DNA of 64,000 bases, taken from assembly GCF_029227915.1 (NCBI RefSeq), contig NC_079878.1:35739501-35803500 (forward strand), given 5' to 3'. Position 1 is the stretch's first letter. The number at the start of each line of letters is the position of its first letter. Shown piece after piece: positions 21,101 to 34,200 of the stretch. The notes below the pieces were generated by a model. That model did no database searches and was not told the DNA's origin. It was given only the letters and a program-made list of their open reading frames with translations. Source of the stretch: Hydractinia symbiolongicarpus (Eukaryota; Cnidaria; Hydrozoa; Anthoathecata; Hydractiniidae). The position numbers were made by a program, and so were the translations under genes.

Positions 21101-24100
21101 GCAACCTAGTAATATGAAAAAAATATCGCTTAATACATGTTTGTACGAATATGTGAGCCAACCGTTGTATCTCAAACTGACTGACACCGTTAGAAAGTCA
21201 ATGAAATGTAGTTTTTGAAACTGTCGGTATTTCTTCAGCGCGCGATAACGGCTAGGATTCGTCCCAGAGTAAAGAATGACTTATTTATCTAAAGTTTTAA
21301 ATGAAGCGCTACCACAGCGCCCGGTGCAATAGCTGAGTTCCGGAAATCACGTCAAATTAAGAAGAATGTTATTTCTTGGGGTACAATTGCCTCATTTATC
21401 ACATTTATCAGGTCGCAGTCCAAAGTTAGTTCAATTAAGTTCCACAGTCAATCGTTTCACTGTTTAAAGGGATGCAACCTAGCAACATTAGAAAAATATC
21501 CCTAAATACATGTTGGTACGAATATGTGACCCAACAGTTGTAAGTCAAACGGATTGATACCACCAGAAAGACAAGGAAATGTAGTTTTTGAAACTGTTCC
21601 TATTTATTCAGGGCGTGCTAACGGCCAGGATTGGTCCCACAGTAAGTATGACTTATTTATTTAAATTTTTAAATGAAGCGCTACCACAGCGCCCAGTGTA
21701 ATCGCTGAGTTTCGGCAATCATGTCAAATTAAGAAGAATGTTATTTCTTGGACTCCAATTGTCTAATTTATCACATTTATCAGGTCACAGTCCAAAGTTA
21801 GTTCAATTAAGTCCCACAGTCAATCGTTTCACTGTTTAAAGCTATGCAACCTAGTAATATCAGAAAAACATCGCTAAATACATTTTGGTACGAATATGTG
21901 ACACAACCGTTGTAACTCAAACGGATTGATACCGCTAGAAAGTCAGTGAAATGTAGTTCGTGAAACTGTTCCTATTTATTCAGAGCGCGCTAACGGCCAG
22001 GATTGGTCCCACGGTGAATATGACTTACTTATCTAAATTTTTAAATGAAGCGTTACTACGGCGCCCATTGTAATCCTTGAATTCCAGGAATCATGTCAAA
22101 ATAAGAGGAATGTTATTTCTGGTTAGTCCAATTGCCTCATTTATCACATTCATAAGGTCACAGCCGAAAATCAGTTCATTTAAGTGCCACAGTCAATCGT
22201 TTCACTGTTAAAAAGGATGCAACCTAGTAATATCAGAAAAATATCGCTAAATACATGTTGGTACGAATATGTGACACAACTGTTCTAACCCAATCGGATT
22301 AATACCGTTAGAAAGTCAATGCAATGTAGTTTTTGAAACTGCTCCTGTTTATTTAGCGCGTGCTAACGGCCAGGATTGGTCCCACAGTAAATATGACTTA
22401 TTTATCTAAATTTTTAAATGAAGCGCTACCACAACGCTCATTGTAATCGTTGAATTCCAGCAATCATGTCAAATTAAGAGGAATATTATTTGAGGGAGTC
22501 CAATTGGCTGATTTATCACATTTATAAGGTCACAGTCCAAAATCAGTTCATTTAAGTGCCAAAGTCAATCGTTTCACTGTTAAAAGCGATACAACCTAGT
22601 AATATCAGAAAAACATCCCTAAATACATGTGGGGACGAATATGTGACGCAACCGTTGTAACTCAAACTGACTGATACCGTTAGAAATTCATTGAAATGTA
22701 GTTTTTGAAACTGTCGGTATTTCTTCAGCGCGCGATAACGGCTAGGATTCGTCCCAGAGTAAAGAATGACTTATTTATCTAAAGTTTTAAATGAAGCGCT
22801 ACCACAGCGCCCGGTGCAATCGCTGAGTTCCGGAAATCACGTCAAATTAAGAAGAATGTTATTTCTTGGGGTACAATTGCCTCATTTATCACATTTATCA
22901 GGTCACAGTCCAAAGTTAGTTCAATTAAGTCCCACAGTCAATCGTTTCACTGTTTAAAGCGATGCAACCTAGTAATATCAGAAAAATATGGCTAAATACA
23001 TTTTGGTACGAATATGTGACACAACCGTTGTAACTCAAACGGGTTGATACCGCTGGAAAGTCAGTGAAATGTAGTTCTTGAAACTGTTCCTATTGATTCA
23101 GCGCGCGCTAACGGCCAGGATTGGTCCCACGGTGAATATGACTTACTTATCTAAATTTTTAAATGAAGCATTACTACGGCGCCCATTGTAATCCTTGAAT
23201 TCCAGCAATCATGTCAAAATAAGAGGAATGTTATTTCTGGTTAGTCCAATTGCCTCATTTATCACATTTATAAGGTCACAGTCCAAAATCAGTTCATTTA
23301 AGTGCCAAAGTCAATCGTTTCACTGTTAAAAGCGATACAACCTAGTAATATCAGAAAAACATCCCTAAATACATGTGGGGACGAATATGTGACGCAAACG
23401 TTGTAACTCAAACGGACTGATACCGTTAGAAATTCATTGAAATGTAGTTTTTGAAACTGTCTCTCCTTCTTCAGCGCTTGCTAACGGCCAGGATTGGTCC
23501 CACAGTAAGTATGACTTATTTATATAAATTTTTACATAAAGCGCCACCACAGCGCCCATTGTAATCGTTGAAAGCCAGCAATCATGTCAAATTAAGAGGA
23601 ATGTTATTTCTGGGAGTTCAATTGGCTCATTTATCCCATTTATAAGGTCACAACCCAAAATCAGTTCAATTAAGTGCCACAGTCAATCGTTTCACTGCTA
23701 AAAGGGATGCACCCTAGTAATATCAGAAAAATATCGCTACATTCATGTTGGTACAAATATGTGACGCAAACTTTGTAACTCAAACGGATTAATACCGCTA
23801 GAAAGTCAATGAAATGTAGTTTTTGAAACTGTTCCTCTTTCTTCAGCGCGTGCTAACGGCCGGGATTGGTCCCACAGTAAATATGACTTATTTATCTAAA
23901 TTTTTAAGTGAAGCGCTACCACAGCGCCAATTGCGATCGTTGAATTCCAGCAATCATGTCAAATTAAGAGGAATGTTATTTGTGGGAGTCCAATTGGCTC
24001 ATTTATCACATCCATAAGGTCACAGTCCAACAATCAGTTCCTTTAAGTGCCACAGTCAATCGTTTCACTGTTAAAAGCGATACAACCTAGTAATATCAGA

Positions 24101-25648
24101 AAAACATCCCTAAATACATGTGGGGACGAATATGTGACGCAACCGTTGTAACTCAAACTGACTGATACCGTTAGAAATTCATTGAAATGTAGTTTTTGAA
24201 ACTGTCGGTATTTCTTCAGCGCGCGATAACGGCTAGGATTCGTCCCAGAGTAAAGAATGACTTATTTATCTAAAGTTTTAAATGAAGCGCTACCACAGCG
24301 CCCGGTGCAATCGCTGAGTTCCGGAAATCACGTCAAATTAAGAAGAATGTTATTTCTTGGGGTACAATTGCCTCATTTATCACATTTATCAGGTCACAGT
24401 CCAAAGTTAGTTCAATTAAGTCCCACAGTCAATCGTTTCACTGTTTAAAGCGATGCAACCTAGTAATATCAGAAAAATATGGCTAAATACATTTTGGTAC
24501 GAATATGTGACACAACCGTTGTAACTCAAACGGGTTGATACCGCTGGAAAGTCAGTGAAATGTAGTTCTTGAAACTGTTCCTATTGATTCAGCGCGCGCT
24601 AACGGCCAGGATTGGTCCCACGGTGAATATGACTTACTTATCTAAATTTTTAAATGAAGCATTACTACGGCGCCCATTGTAATCCTTGAATTCCAGCAAT
24701 CATGTCAAAATAAGAGGAATGTTATTTCTGGTTAGTCCAATTGCCTCATTTATCACATTTATAAGGTCACAGTCCAAAATCAGTTCATTTAAGTGCCAAA
24801 GTCAATCGTTTCACTGTTAAAAGCGATACAACCTAGTAATATCAGAAAAACATCCCTAAATACATGTGGGGACGAATATGTGACGCAAACGTTGTAACTC
24901 AAACGGACTGATACCGTTAGAAATTCATTGAAATGTAGTTTTTGAAACTGTCTCTCCTTCTTCAGCGCTTGCTAACGGCCAGGATTGGTCCCACAGTAAG
25001 TATGACTTATTTATATAAATTTTTACATAAAGCGCCACCACAGCGCCCATTGTAATCGTTGAAAGCCAGCAATCATGTCAAATTAAGAGGAATGTTATTT
25101 CTGGGAGTTCAATTGGCTCATTTATCCCATTTATAAGGTCACAACCCAAAATCAGTTCAATTAAGTGCCACAGTCAATCGTTTCACTGCTAAAAGGGATG
25201 CACCCTAGTAATATCAGAAAAATATCGCTACATTCATGTTGGTACAAATATGTGACGCAAACTTTGTAACTCAAACGGATTAATACCGCTAGAAAGTCAA
25301 TGAAATGTAGTTTTTGAAACTGTTCCTCTTTCTTCAGCGCGTGCTAACGGCCGGGATTGGTCCCACAGTAAATATGACTTATTTATCTAAATTTTTAAGT
25401 GAAGCGCTACCACAGCGCCAATTGCGATCGTTGAATTCCAGCAATCATGTCAAATTAAGAGGAATGTTATTTGTGGGAGTCCAATTGGCTCATTTATCAC
25501 ATCCATAAGGTCACAGTCCAACAATCAGTTCCTTTAAGTGCCACAGTCAATCGTTTCACTGTTAAAAGCGATACAACCTAGTAATATCAGAAAAACATCC
25601 CTAAATACATGTGGGGACGAATATGTGACGCAACCGTTGTAACTCAAA
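17740..25648 (+). repeat. 4-monomer HOR family (about 1,490 bp), one 5-monomer variant
   Basis: The same monomer type (ATGACTTATTTATCTAAAG, or ATGACTTTTTTATCTAAAG in one copy) recurs at 17922, 19412, 21276, 22766 and 24257. The spacings are 1,490, 1,864, 1,490 and 1,491 bp, that is 4, 5, 4 and 4 monomers. The last two periods, about 22565-24155 and 24056-25648, are nearly identical at offset 1,491, indicating a recent duplication. Class A and B monomers alternate inside each unit. Confidence 0.9.
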
Positions 25649-28600
25649 CGGATTGATACCACCAGAAAGTCAAGGAAATGTAGTTTTTGAAACTGTTCCT
25701 ATTTATTCAGGGCGTGCTAACGGGCAGGATTAGTCCCACAGTAAGTATGACTTATTTATTTAAATTTTTAAATGAAGCGCTACCACAGCGCCCAGTGTAA
25801 TCGCTGAGTTTCGGCAATCATGTCAAATTAAGAAGAATGTTATTTCTTGGACTCCAATTGTCTCATTTATCACATTTATCAGGTCACAGTCCAAAGTTAG
25901 TTTAATTAAGTCCCACAGTCAATCGTTTCACTGTTTAAAGCGATGCAACCTAGTAATATCAGAAAAATATGGCTAAATACATTTTGGTACGAATATGTGA
26001 CACAACCGTTGTAACTCAAACGGATTGATTCCGCTAGAAAGTCAGTGAAATGTAGTTCTTGAAACTGTTCCTATTTTCTCAGGGCGCTCTAACGGCCAGG
26101 ATTGGTTCCACGGTGAATATGACTTACTTATCTAAATTTTTAAATGAAGCGTTACCACGGCGCCCATTGTAATCCTTTAATTCCAGCAATCATGTCAAAA
26201 TAAGAGGAATGATATTTCTGGTTAGTCCAATTGCCTCATTTATCACATTCATAAGGTCACAGCCGAAAATCAGTTCATTTAAGTGCCACAGTCAATCGTT
26301 TCACTGTTAAAAGGGATGCAACCTAGTAATATCAGAAAAATATCGCTAAATACATGTTGGTACGAATATGTGACACAACCGTTCTAACTCGAACGGATTA
26401 ATACCGCTAGAAAGTCAATGAAATGTAGTTTTTGAAACTGTCTCTATTTCTTCAGCGCGCGATAATGGCTAGGATTGGTCCCACGGTAAAAAAATGCTTA
26501 TTTATTTAAATTCTTAAATGAAGCGCTACCACAGCGCCCAGTGTAATCGCTGAGTTTCGGCAATCATGTCAAATTAAGAAGAATGTTATTTCTTGGAGTC
26601 CAATTGTCTCACTTATCACATTTATAAGGTCACAGTCCAGAATGAGTTCAATAAATCCCACAGTCAATCGTTTCATTGTTAAAAGCGGCACAACCTAGTA
26701 ATAGCGGAAAAATATCGCTAAATACATGTTGGTACGAATATGTGACGCAACCGTTGTAACTCAAACGGATTGATACCGCCAGAAATTCAATGCAATGTAG
26801 TTATTGAAACTGTTTCTGTTTATTCAGCGCGTGCTAACGACCTGGATTGGTCCCACAGTAAATATGACTTATTTATCTAAATTTTTAAACGAAGCGCTAC
26901 TACAGCGCTCATTGTAATCGTTGAATTCCAGCAATCATGTCAAATTAAGAGGAATGTTATTTCTGGGGGTCTAATTGGCTCATTTATCACATTTATAAGG
27001 TCACAGTCCAAAATCAGTTCATTTAAGTGCCAAAGTCAATCGTTTCACTGTTAAAAGCGATACAACCTAGTAATATCAGAAAAACATCCCTAAATACATG
27101 TGGGGACGAATATGTGACGCAACCGTTGTAACTCAAACGGACTGATACCGTTAGAAATTCATTGAAACGTAGTTTTTGCACCTGCCGCTGTTTCATCAGC
27201 GCGCGATAACGGCTAGGATTGGTCCCACAGTAAAAATGACTTTCTTTTCTTAATTTTTAAATGAAGCGCTACCACAGCGCCTGGTGTAATCGCTGAGTTT
27301 CGGCAATCATGTCAAATTAAGAAGAATGTTATTTCTTGGATTCCAATTGTCTCACTTATCACATTTATAAGGTCACAGTCCAGAATGAGTTCAATTAATC
27401 CCACAGTCAATCCTGTCATTGTTAAAAGCGATACAACCTAGTAATAGCGGAAAAATATCGCTAAATACATGTTGGTACGAATATGTGACGTAACCGTTGT
27501 AGCTCAAACGGATTGATACCGTTAGAAATTCCTTGAAATGTAGTTTTTGAAACTGTCTCTCCTTCTTCAGCGCGTGATAACGGCTAGGATTGGTCCCACG
27601 GTAAAAAATGACTTTTTTATTTAAGTTCTTAAATGAAGCGCTACCACAGCACCCAGTGTAATCGCTGAGTTTCAGCAATCATGTCAAATTAAGAACAATG
27701 TTATTTCTTGGACTCCAATTGTCTCATTTATCACATTTATCAGGTCACAGTCCAAAGTTAGTTTAATTAAGTCCCACAGTCAATCGTTTCACTGTTTAAA
27801 GCGATGCAACCTAGTAATATCAGAAAAATATCGCTAAATACATTTTGGTACGAATATGTGACACAACCGTTGTAACTCAAACGGATTGATTCCGCTAGAA
27901 AGTCAGTGAAATGTAGTTCTTGAAACTGTTCCTATTTATTCAGCGCGCTCTAACGGCCAGGATTGGTCCCACGGTGAATATGACTTACTTTTCTAAATTT
28001 TTAAATGAAGCGTCACCACGGCGCCCATTGTAATCCTTGAATTCCAGCAATCATGTCAAAATAAGAGGAATGATATTTCTGGTTAGTCCAATTGCCTCAT
28101 TTATCACATTCATAAGGTCACAGCCGAAAATCAGTTCATTTAAGTGCCACAGTCAGTCGTTTCACTGTTAAAAGGGATGCAACCTAGTAATATCAGAAAA
28201 ATATCGCTAAATAAATGTTGGTACGAATGTGTGACACAACCGTTCTAACTCCAACGGATTAATACCGTTAGAAAGTCAATGAAATGTAGTTTTTGAAACT
28301 GTCTCTATTTCTTCAACGCGCGATAATGGCTAGGATTGGTCCCACGGTAAAAAAATGCTTATTTATTTAAATTCTTAAATGAAGCGCTACCACAGCGCCC
28401 AGTGTAATCGCTGAGTTTCGGCAATCATGTCAAATTAAGAAGAATGTTATTTCTTGGAGTCCAATTGTCTCACTTATCACATTTATAAGGTCACAGTCCA
28501 GAATGAGTTCAATAAATCCCACTGTCAATCGTTTCACTGTTAAAAGCGGCACAACCTAGTAATAGCGGAAAAATATCGCTAAATACATGTTTGTACGAAT

Positions 28601-29560
28601 ATGTGACGCAACCGTTGTAACTCAAACGGATTGATACCGCCAGAAATTCAATGCAATGTAGTTATTGAAACTTTCCTGTTTATTCAGCGCGTGCTAACGG
28701 CCAGGATTGGTCCCACAGTAAATATTTCTTATCTATCTAAATTTTTAAACGAAGCGCTACTACAGCGCTCATTGTAATCGTTGAATTCCAGCAATCATGT
28801 CAAATTAAGAGGAATGTTATTTGTGGGGGTCCAATTGGCTCATTTATCACATTTATAAGGTCACAGTCCAAAATCAGTTCATTTAAGTGCCAAAGTCAAT
28901 CGTTTCACTGTTAAAAGCGATACAACCTAGTAATATCATAAAAACATCCCTAAATACATATGGGGACGAATATGTGACGCAACCGTTGTAACTCAAACGG
29001 ACCGATACCGTTAGAAATTCATTGAAATGTAGTTTTTGCACCTGCCGCTGTTTCATCAGCGCGCGATAACGGCTAGGATTGGTCCCACAGTAAAAATGAC
29101 TTTCTTTTCTTAATTTTTAAATGAAGCGCTACCACAGCGCCTAGTGTAATCGCTGAGTTTCGGCAATCATGTCAAATTAAGAAGAATGTTATTTCTTGGA
29201 GTCCAATTGTCTCACTTATCACATTTATAAGGTCGCAGTCCAGAATGAGTTCAATTAATCCCACAGTCAATCCTTTCATTGTTAAAAGCGATACAACCTA
29301 GTAATAGCGGAAAAATATCGCTAAATACATGTTGGTACGAATATGTGACGTAACCGTTGTAGCCCAAACGGATTGATACCGTTAGAAATTCCTTGAAATG
29401 TAGTTTTTGAAACTGTCTTTATTTTTTCAGTGCGCGATAACGGCTAGGATTGGTCCCACGGTGAAAAAATGACTTATTTAATTAAATTTTTAAATGAAGC
29501 GCTACCACAGCACCCAGTGTAATCGCTGAGTTTTGGCAATCATGTCAAATTAAGAACAAT
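25649..29560 (+). repeat. 5-monomer HOR (1,860 bp), two copies
   Basis: Copies run at about 25.7-27.68 kb and 27.68-29.55 kb. Exact offset of 1,860 bp is seen at 27241/29101 and 27541/29401. The marker CTTTTCTTAATTTTT sits in the fourth monomer of each. The first copy is also the partner of the array-edge block. Confidence 0.85.
27123..27152 (+). other. CCGTT / AACGG / CCGTT triad (example copy)
   Basis: CCGTT (27123-27127), AACGG (27136-27140) and CCGTT (27148-27152) occur in most monomers with spacers of 8 and 7 nt. The middle element can pair with either neighbour. A further TAACGG lies about 100 bp downstream in most class A and B units. Degenerate copies keep one of the two pairings. 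Confidence 0.6.
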
Positions 29561-32140
29561 GTTATTTCTTGGACTCCAATTGTCTCATTTATCACATTTA
29601 TCAGGTCACAGTCCAAAGTTAGTTCAATTAAGTCCCACAGTCAATCGTTTCACTGTTTAAAGCGATGCAACCTAGTAATATCAGAAAAATATCGCTAAAT
29701 ACATGTTGGTACGAATATGTGACACAACCGTTGTAACTCAAACGGATTGATACCGCTAGAAAGTCAGTGAAATGTAGTTCTTAAAACTGCTCCTATTTAT
29801 TCAGCGCGCGCAAACGGCCAGGATTGGTCCCACGGTGAATATGACTTACTTATCTAAATTTTTAAATGAAGCGTTACCACAGCGACCATTGTAATCCTTG
29901 AATTCCAGCAATCATGTCAAAATAAGAGGAATGTTATTTCTGGTTAGTCCAATTGCCTCATTTATCACATTCATAAGGTCACAGCCGAAAATCAGTTCAT
30001 TTAAGTGCCACAGTCAATCGATTTACTGTTAAAAGGGATGCAACATAGTAATATCAGAAAAATATCGCTAAATACATGTTGGTACGAATATGTGACACAA
30101 CCGTTCTAACTCAATCGGATTAATACCGCTAGAAAATCAATGAAATGTAGTTTTTGCACCTGTCGCTCTTTCATCAGCGCGCGATAACGTCTAGGATTGG
30201 TCCCACAGTAAAAATGACTTTCTTTTCTTAATTTTTAAATGAAGCGCTACCACAGCGCTCATTGTAATCGTTGAATTCCAGCAATCATGTCAAATTAAGA
30301 GGAATGTTATTTCTGGGAGTTCAATTGGCTCATTTATCACATTTATAAGGTCACAGTCCAAAATCAGTTCAATTAAGTGCCACAGTCAATCGTTTCACTG
30401 TTAAAAGGGATGCACCCTAGTAATATCAGACAAATATCGCTACATACATGTTGGTACGAATATGTGACGCAAACTTTGTAACTCACACGGATTAATACCG
30501 CTAGAAAGTCAATGCAATGTAGTTTTTGAAACTGTTCCTGTTTATTTAGCGCGTGCTAACGGCCAGGATTGGTCCCACAGTATATATGACTTATTTATCT
30601 AAATTTTTAAATGAAGCGCTACCACAGCGCTCATTGTAATCGTTGAATTCCAGCAATCATGTCAAATTAAGAGGAATGTTTTTTCTGGGAGTTCAATTGG
30701 CTCATTTATCACATTTATAAGGTCACAGTCCAAAATCAGTTCAATTAAGTGCCACAGTCAATCGTTTCACTGTTAAAAGGGATGCACCCTAGTAATATCA
30801 GACAAATATCGCTACATACATGTTGATACGAATATGTGACTCAAACTTTGTAACTCACACGGATTAATACCACTAGAAATTCAATGAAATGTAGTTTTTG
30901 AAACTGTTCCTATTTATTCAGCGCGTGCTAACGGCAGGGATTGGTCCCACAGTAAATATGACTTATTTATCTAAAGTTTTAAATGAAGCGCTACCACAGC
31001 GCTTATTGTAATCCTTGAATTCCAGCAATCATGTCAAAATAAGAGGAATGTTATTTCTGGTTAGTCCAATTGCCTCATTTATCACATTCATAAGGTCACA
31101 GCCGAAAATCAGTTCATTTAAGTGCCACAGTCAATCGATTTACTGTTAAAAGGGATGCAACATAGTAATATCAGAAAAATATCGCTAAATACATGTTGGT
31201 ACGAATATGTGACACAACCGTTCTAACTCAATCGGATTAATACCGCTAGAAAATCAATGAAATGTAGTTTTTGCACCTGTCGCTCTTTCATCAGCGCGCC
31301 ATAACGTCTAGGATTGGTCCCACAGTAAAAATGACTTTCTTTTCTTAATTTTTAAATGAAGCGCTACCACAGCGCTCATTGTAATCGTTGAATTCCAGCA
31401 ATCATGTCAAATTAAGAGGAATGTTATTTCTGGGAGTTCAATTGGCTCATTTATCACATTTATAAGGTCACAGTCCAAAATCAGTTCAATTAAGTGCCAC
31501 AGTCAATCGTTTCACTGTTAAAAGGGATGCACCCTAGTAATATCAGACAAATATCGCTACATACATGTTGGTACGAATATGTGACGCAAACTTTGTAACT
31601 CACACGGATTAATACCGCTAGAAAGTCAATGCAATGTAGTTTTTGAAACTGTTCCTGTTTATTTAGCGCGTGCTAACGGCCAGGATTGGTCCCACAGTAA
31701 ATATGACTTATTTATCTAAATTTTTAAATGAAGCGCTACCACAGCGCTTATTGTAATCGTTGAATTCCAGCAATCATGTCAAAATAAGAGGAATGTTATT
31801 TCTGGTTAGTCCAATTGCCTCATTTATCACATTCATAAGGTCACAGCCGAAAATCAGTTCATTTAAGTGCCACAGTCAATCGATTTACTGTTAAAAGGGA
31901 TGCAACATAGTAATATCAGAAAAATATCCCTAAATACATGTGGGGACGAATATGTGACGCAACTGTTGTAACTCAAACAGACTGATACTGTTAGAAATTC
32001 ATTGAAATGTAGTTTTTGAAACTGTCTTTATTTCTTCAGCGCGCGATAACGGCTAGGATTGGTCCCACGGTGAAAAAATGACTTATTTAATTAAATCTTT
32101 AAATGAAGCGCTACCACAGCACCCAGTGTAATCGCTGAGT
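29560..32140 (+). repeat. 3-monomer HOR (about 1,117 bp), about two copies
   Basis: The variant TAACGTCTAGG and its flanks recur with an offset of 1,117 bp (TGAAATGTAG at 30141 and at 31258). Monomers between them are class B. Block ends are approximate. Confidence 0.75.
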
Positions 32141-34200
32141 TTCGGCAATCATGTCAAATTAAGAACAATGTTATTTCTTGGAATCCAATTGTCTCATTTA
32201 TCACATTTATCAGGTCACAGTCCAAAGTTAGTTCAATTAAGTCCCACAGTCAATCGTTTCACTGTTTAAAGCGATGCAACCTAGTAATATCAGAAAAATA
32301 TCGCTAAATACATGTTGGTACGAATATGTGACACAACCGTTGTAACTCAAACGGATTGATACCGCTAGAAAGTCAGTGAAATGTAGTTCTCAAAACTGTT
32401 CCTATTTATTCAGCGCGTGCTAACGGCCAGGATTGGTCCCACAGTAAATATGACTCACTTATCTAAATTTTTAAACGAAGCGCTACCACAGCGCTCATTG
32501 TAATCGTTGAATTCCAGCAATCATGTCAAATTAAGAGGAATGTTATTTGTGGGTGTCCAATTGGCTCATTTATCACATTTATAAGGTCACAGTCCAAAAT
32601 CAGTTCATTTAGGTGCCAAAGTCAATCGTTTCACTGTTAAAACCGATACAACCTAGTAAAATCAGAAAAACATCCCTAAATACATGTGGGGACGAATATG
32701 TGACGCAACCGTTGTAATTCAAACGGATTGATACCGCTAGAAAGTCAATGAAATGTAGTTCTCAAAACTGTTCCTATTTATTCAGCGCACGCTAACGGCC
32801 AGGATTGGTCCCACGGTGAATATGACTTACTTATCTAAATTTTTAAATGAAGCGTTACCACAGCGACCATTGTAATCCTTGAATTCCAGCAATCATGTCA
32901 AAATAAGAGGAATGTTATTTCTGGTTAGTCCAAATGCCTCATTTATCACATTCATAAGGTCACAGCCGAAAATCAGTTCATTTAAGTGCCACAGTCAATC
33001 GATTCACTGTTAAAAGGGATGCAACATAGTAATATCAGAAAAATATCGCTAAATACATGTTGGTACGAATATGTGACACAACCGTTCTAACTCAAACGGA
33101 TTAATACCGCTAGAAAGTCAATGAAATGTAGTTTTTGCACCTGTCGCTCTTTCATCCGCGCGCGATAACGGCTAGGATTGGTCCCACAGTAAAAATGACT
33201 TTCTTTTCTTAATTTTTAAATGAAGCGCTACCATAGCGCCTAGTGCAATCGCTGAGTTTCGGCAATCTTGTCAAATTAAGAAGAATGTTATTTCTTGCAG
33301 TCCAATTGTCTCACTTATCACATTTATAAGGTCACAGTCCAGAATGAGTTCAATTAATCCCACAGTCAATCTTTTCATTGTTAAAAGCGATACAACCTAG
33401 TAATAGCGGAAAAATATCGCTAAATACATGTTGGTACGAATAAGTGACGCAACTGTTGTAACTCAAACAGATTGATACCGCTAGAAAGTCAATGCAATGT
33501 AGTTTTTGAAACTGTTTCTGTTTATTTAGCGCGTGCTAACGGCCAGGATTGGACCCACAGTAAATATGAATTATTTATCTAAATTTTTAAATGAAGCGCT
33601 ACCACAGCGCACATTGTAATCGTTGAATTCCAGCAATCATGTCAAATTAAGAGGAATGTTATTTCTGGGAGTTCAATTGGCTCATTTATCACATTTATAA
33701 GGTCACAGTCCAAAATCAGTTCAATTAAGTGCCACAGTCAGTCGTTTCACTGTTAAAAGGGATGCACCCTAGTAATATCAGAAAAATATCGCTACATACA
33801 TGTTGGTACGAATATGTGACGCAAACTTTGTAACTCACACGGATTAATACCACTAGAAAGTCAATGAAATGTAGTTTTTGAAACTGTTCCTATTTCTTCA
33901 GCGCGTGCTAACGGCCGAGATTGGTCCCACAGTAAATATGACTTATTTATCTAAATTATTAAATGAAGCGCTACCACAGCGCTCATTGTAATCGTTGAAT
34001 TCCAGCAATCATGTCAAATTAAGAGGAATGTTATTTCTGGGAGTTCAATTGGCTCATTTATCACATTTATAAGGTCACAGTCCAAAATCAGTTCAATTAA
34101 GTGCCACAGTCAATCGTTTCACTGTTAAAAGGGATGCACCCTAGTAATATCAGAAAAATATCGCTACATACATGTTGGTACGAATATGTGACGCAAATTT
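32140..34200 (+). repeat. Satellite without clear local HOR
   Basis: About five and a half monomers, mostly class B, with one class A unit near 33.2 kb that shares the CTTTTCTTAATTTTT marker. Individual units match monomers in the flanking 3- and 5-monomer families, but the order is not repeated nearby. Confidence 0.6.

Noticed and set aside
27141-27158. Hammerhead-ribozyme-like core CTGAT...GAAA in each monomer (CTGATACCGTTAGAAA)
   Set aside because: Some invertebrate satellites carry hammerheads, so I checked. The core needs CTGANGA; here the last two positions are A and C (or A and A in the CTGATAACG variants), the catalytic G is missing, and the flanks do not pair to give stems I and III.
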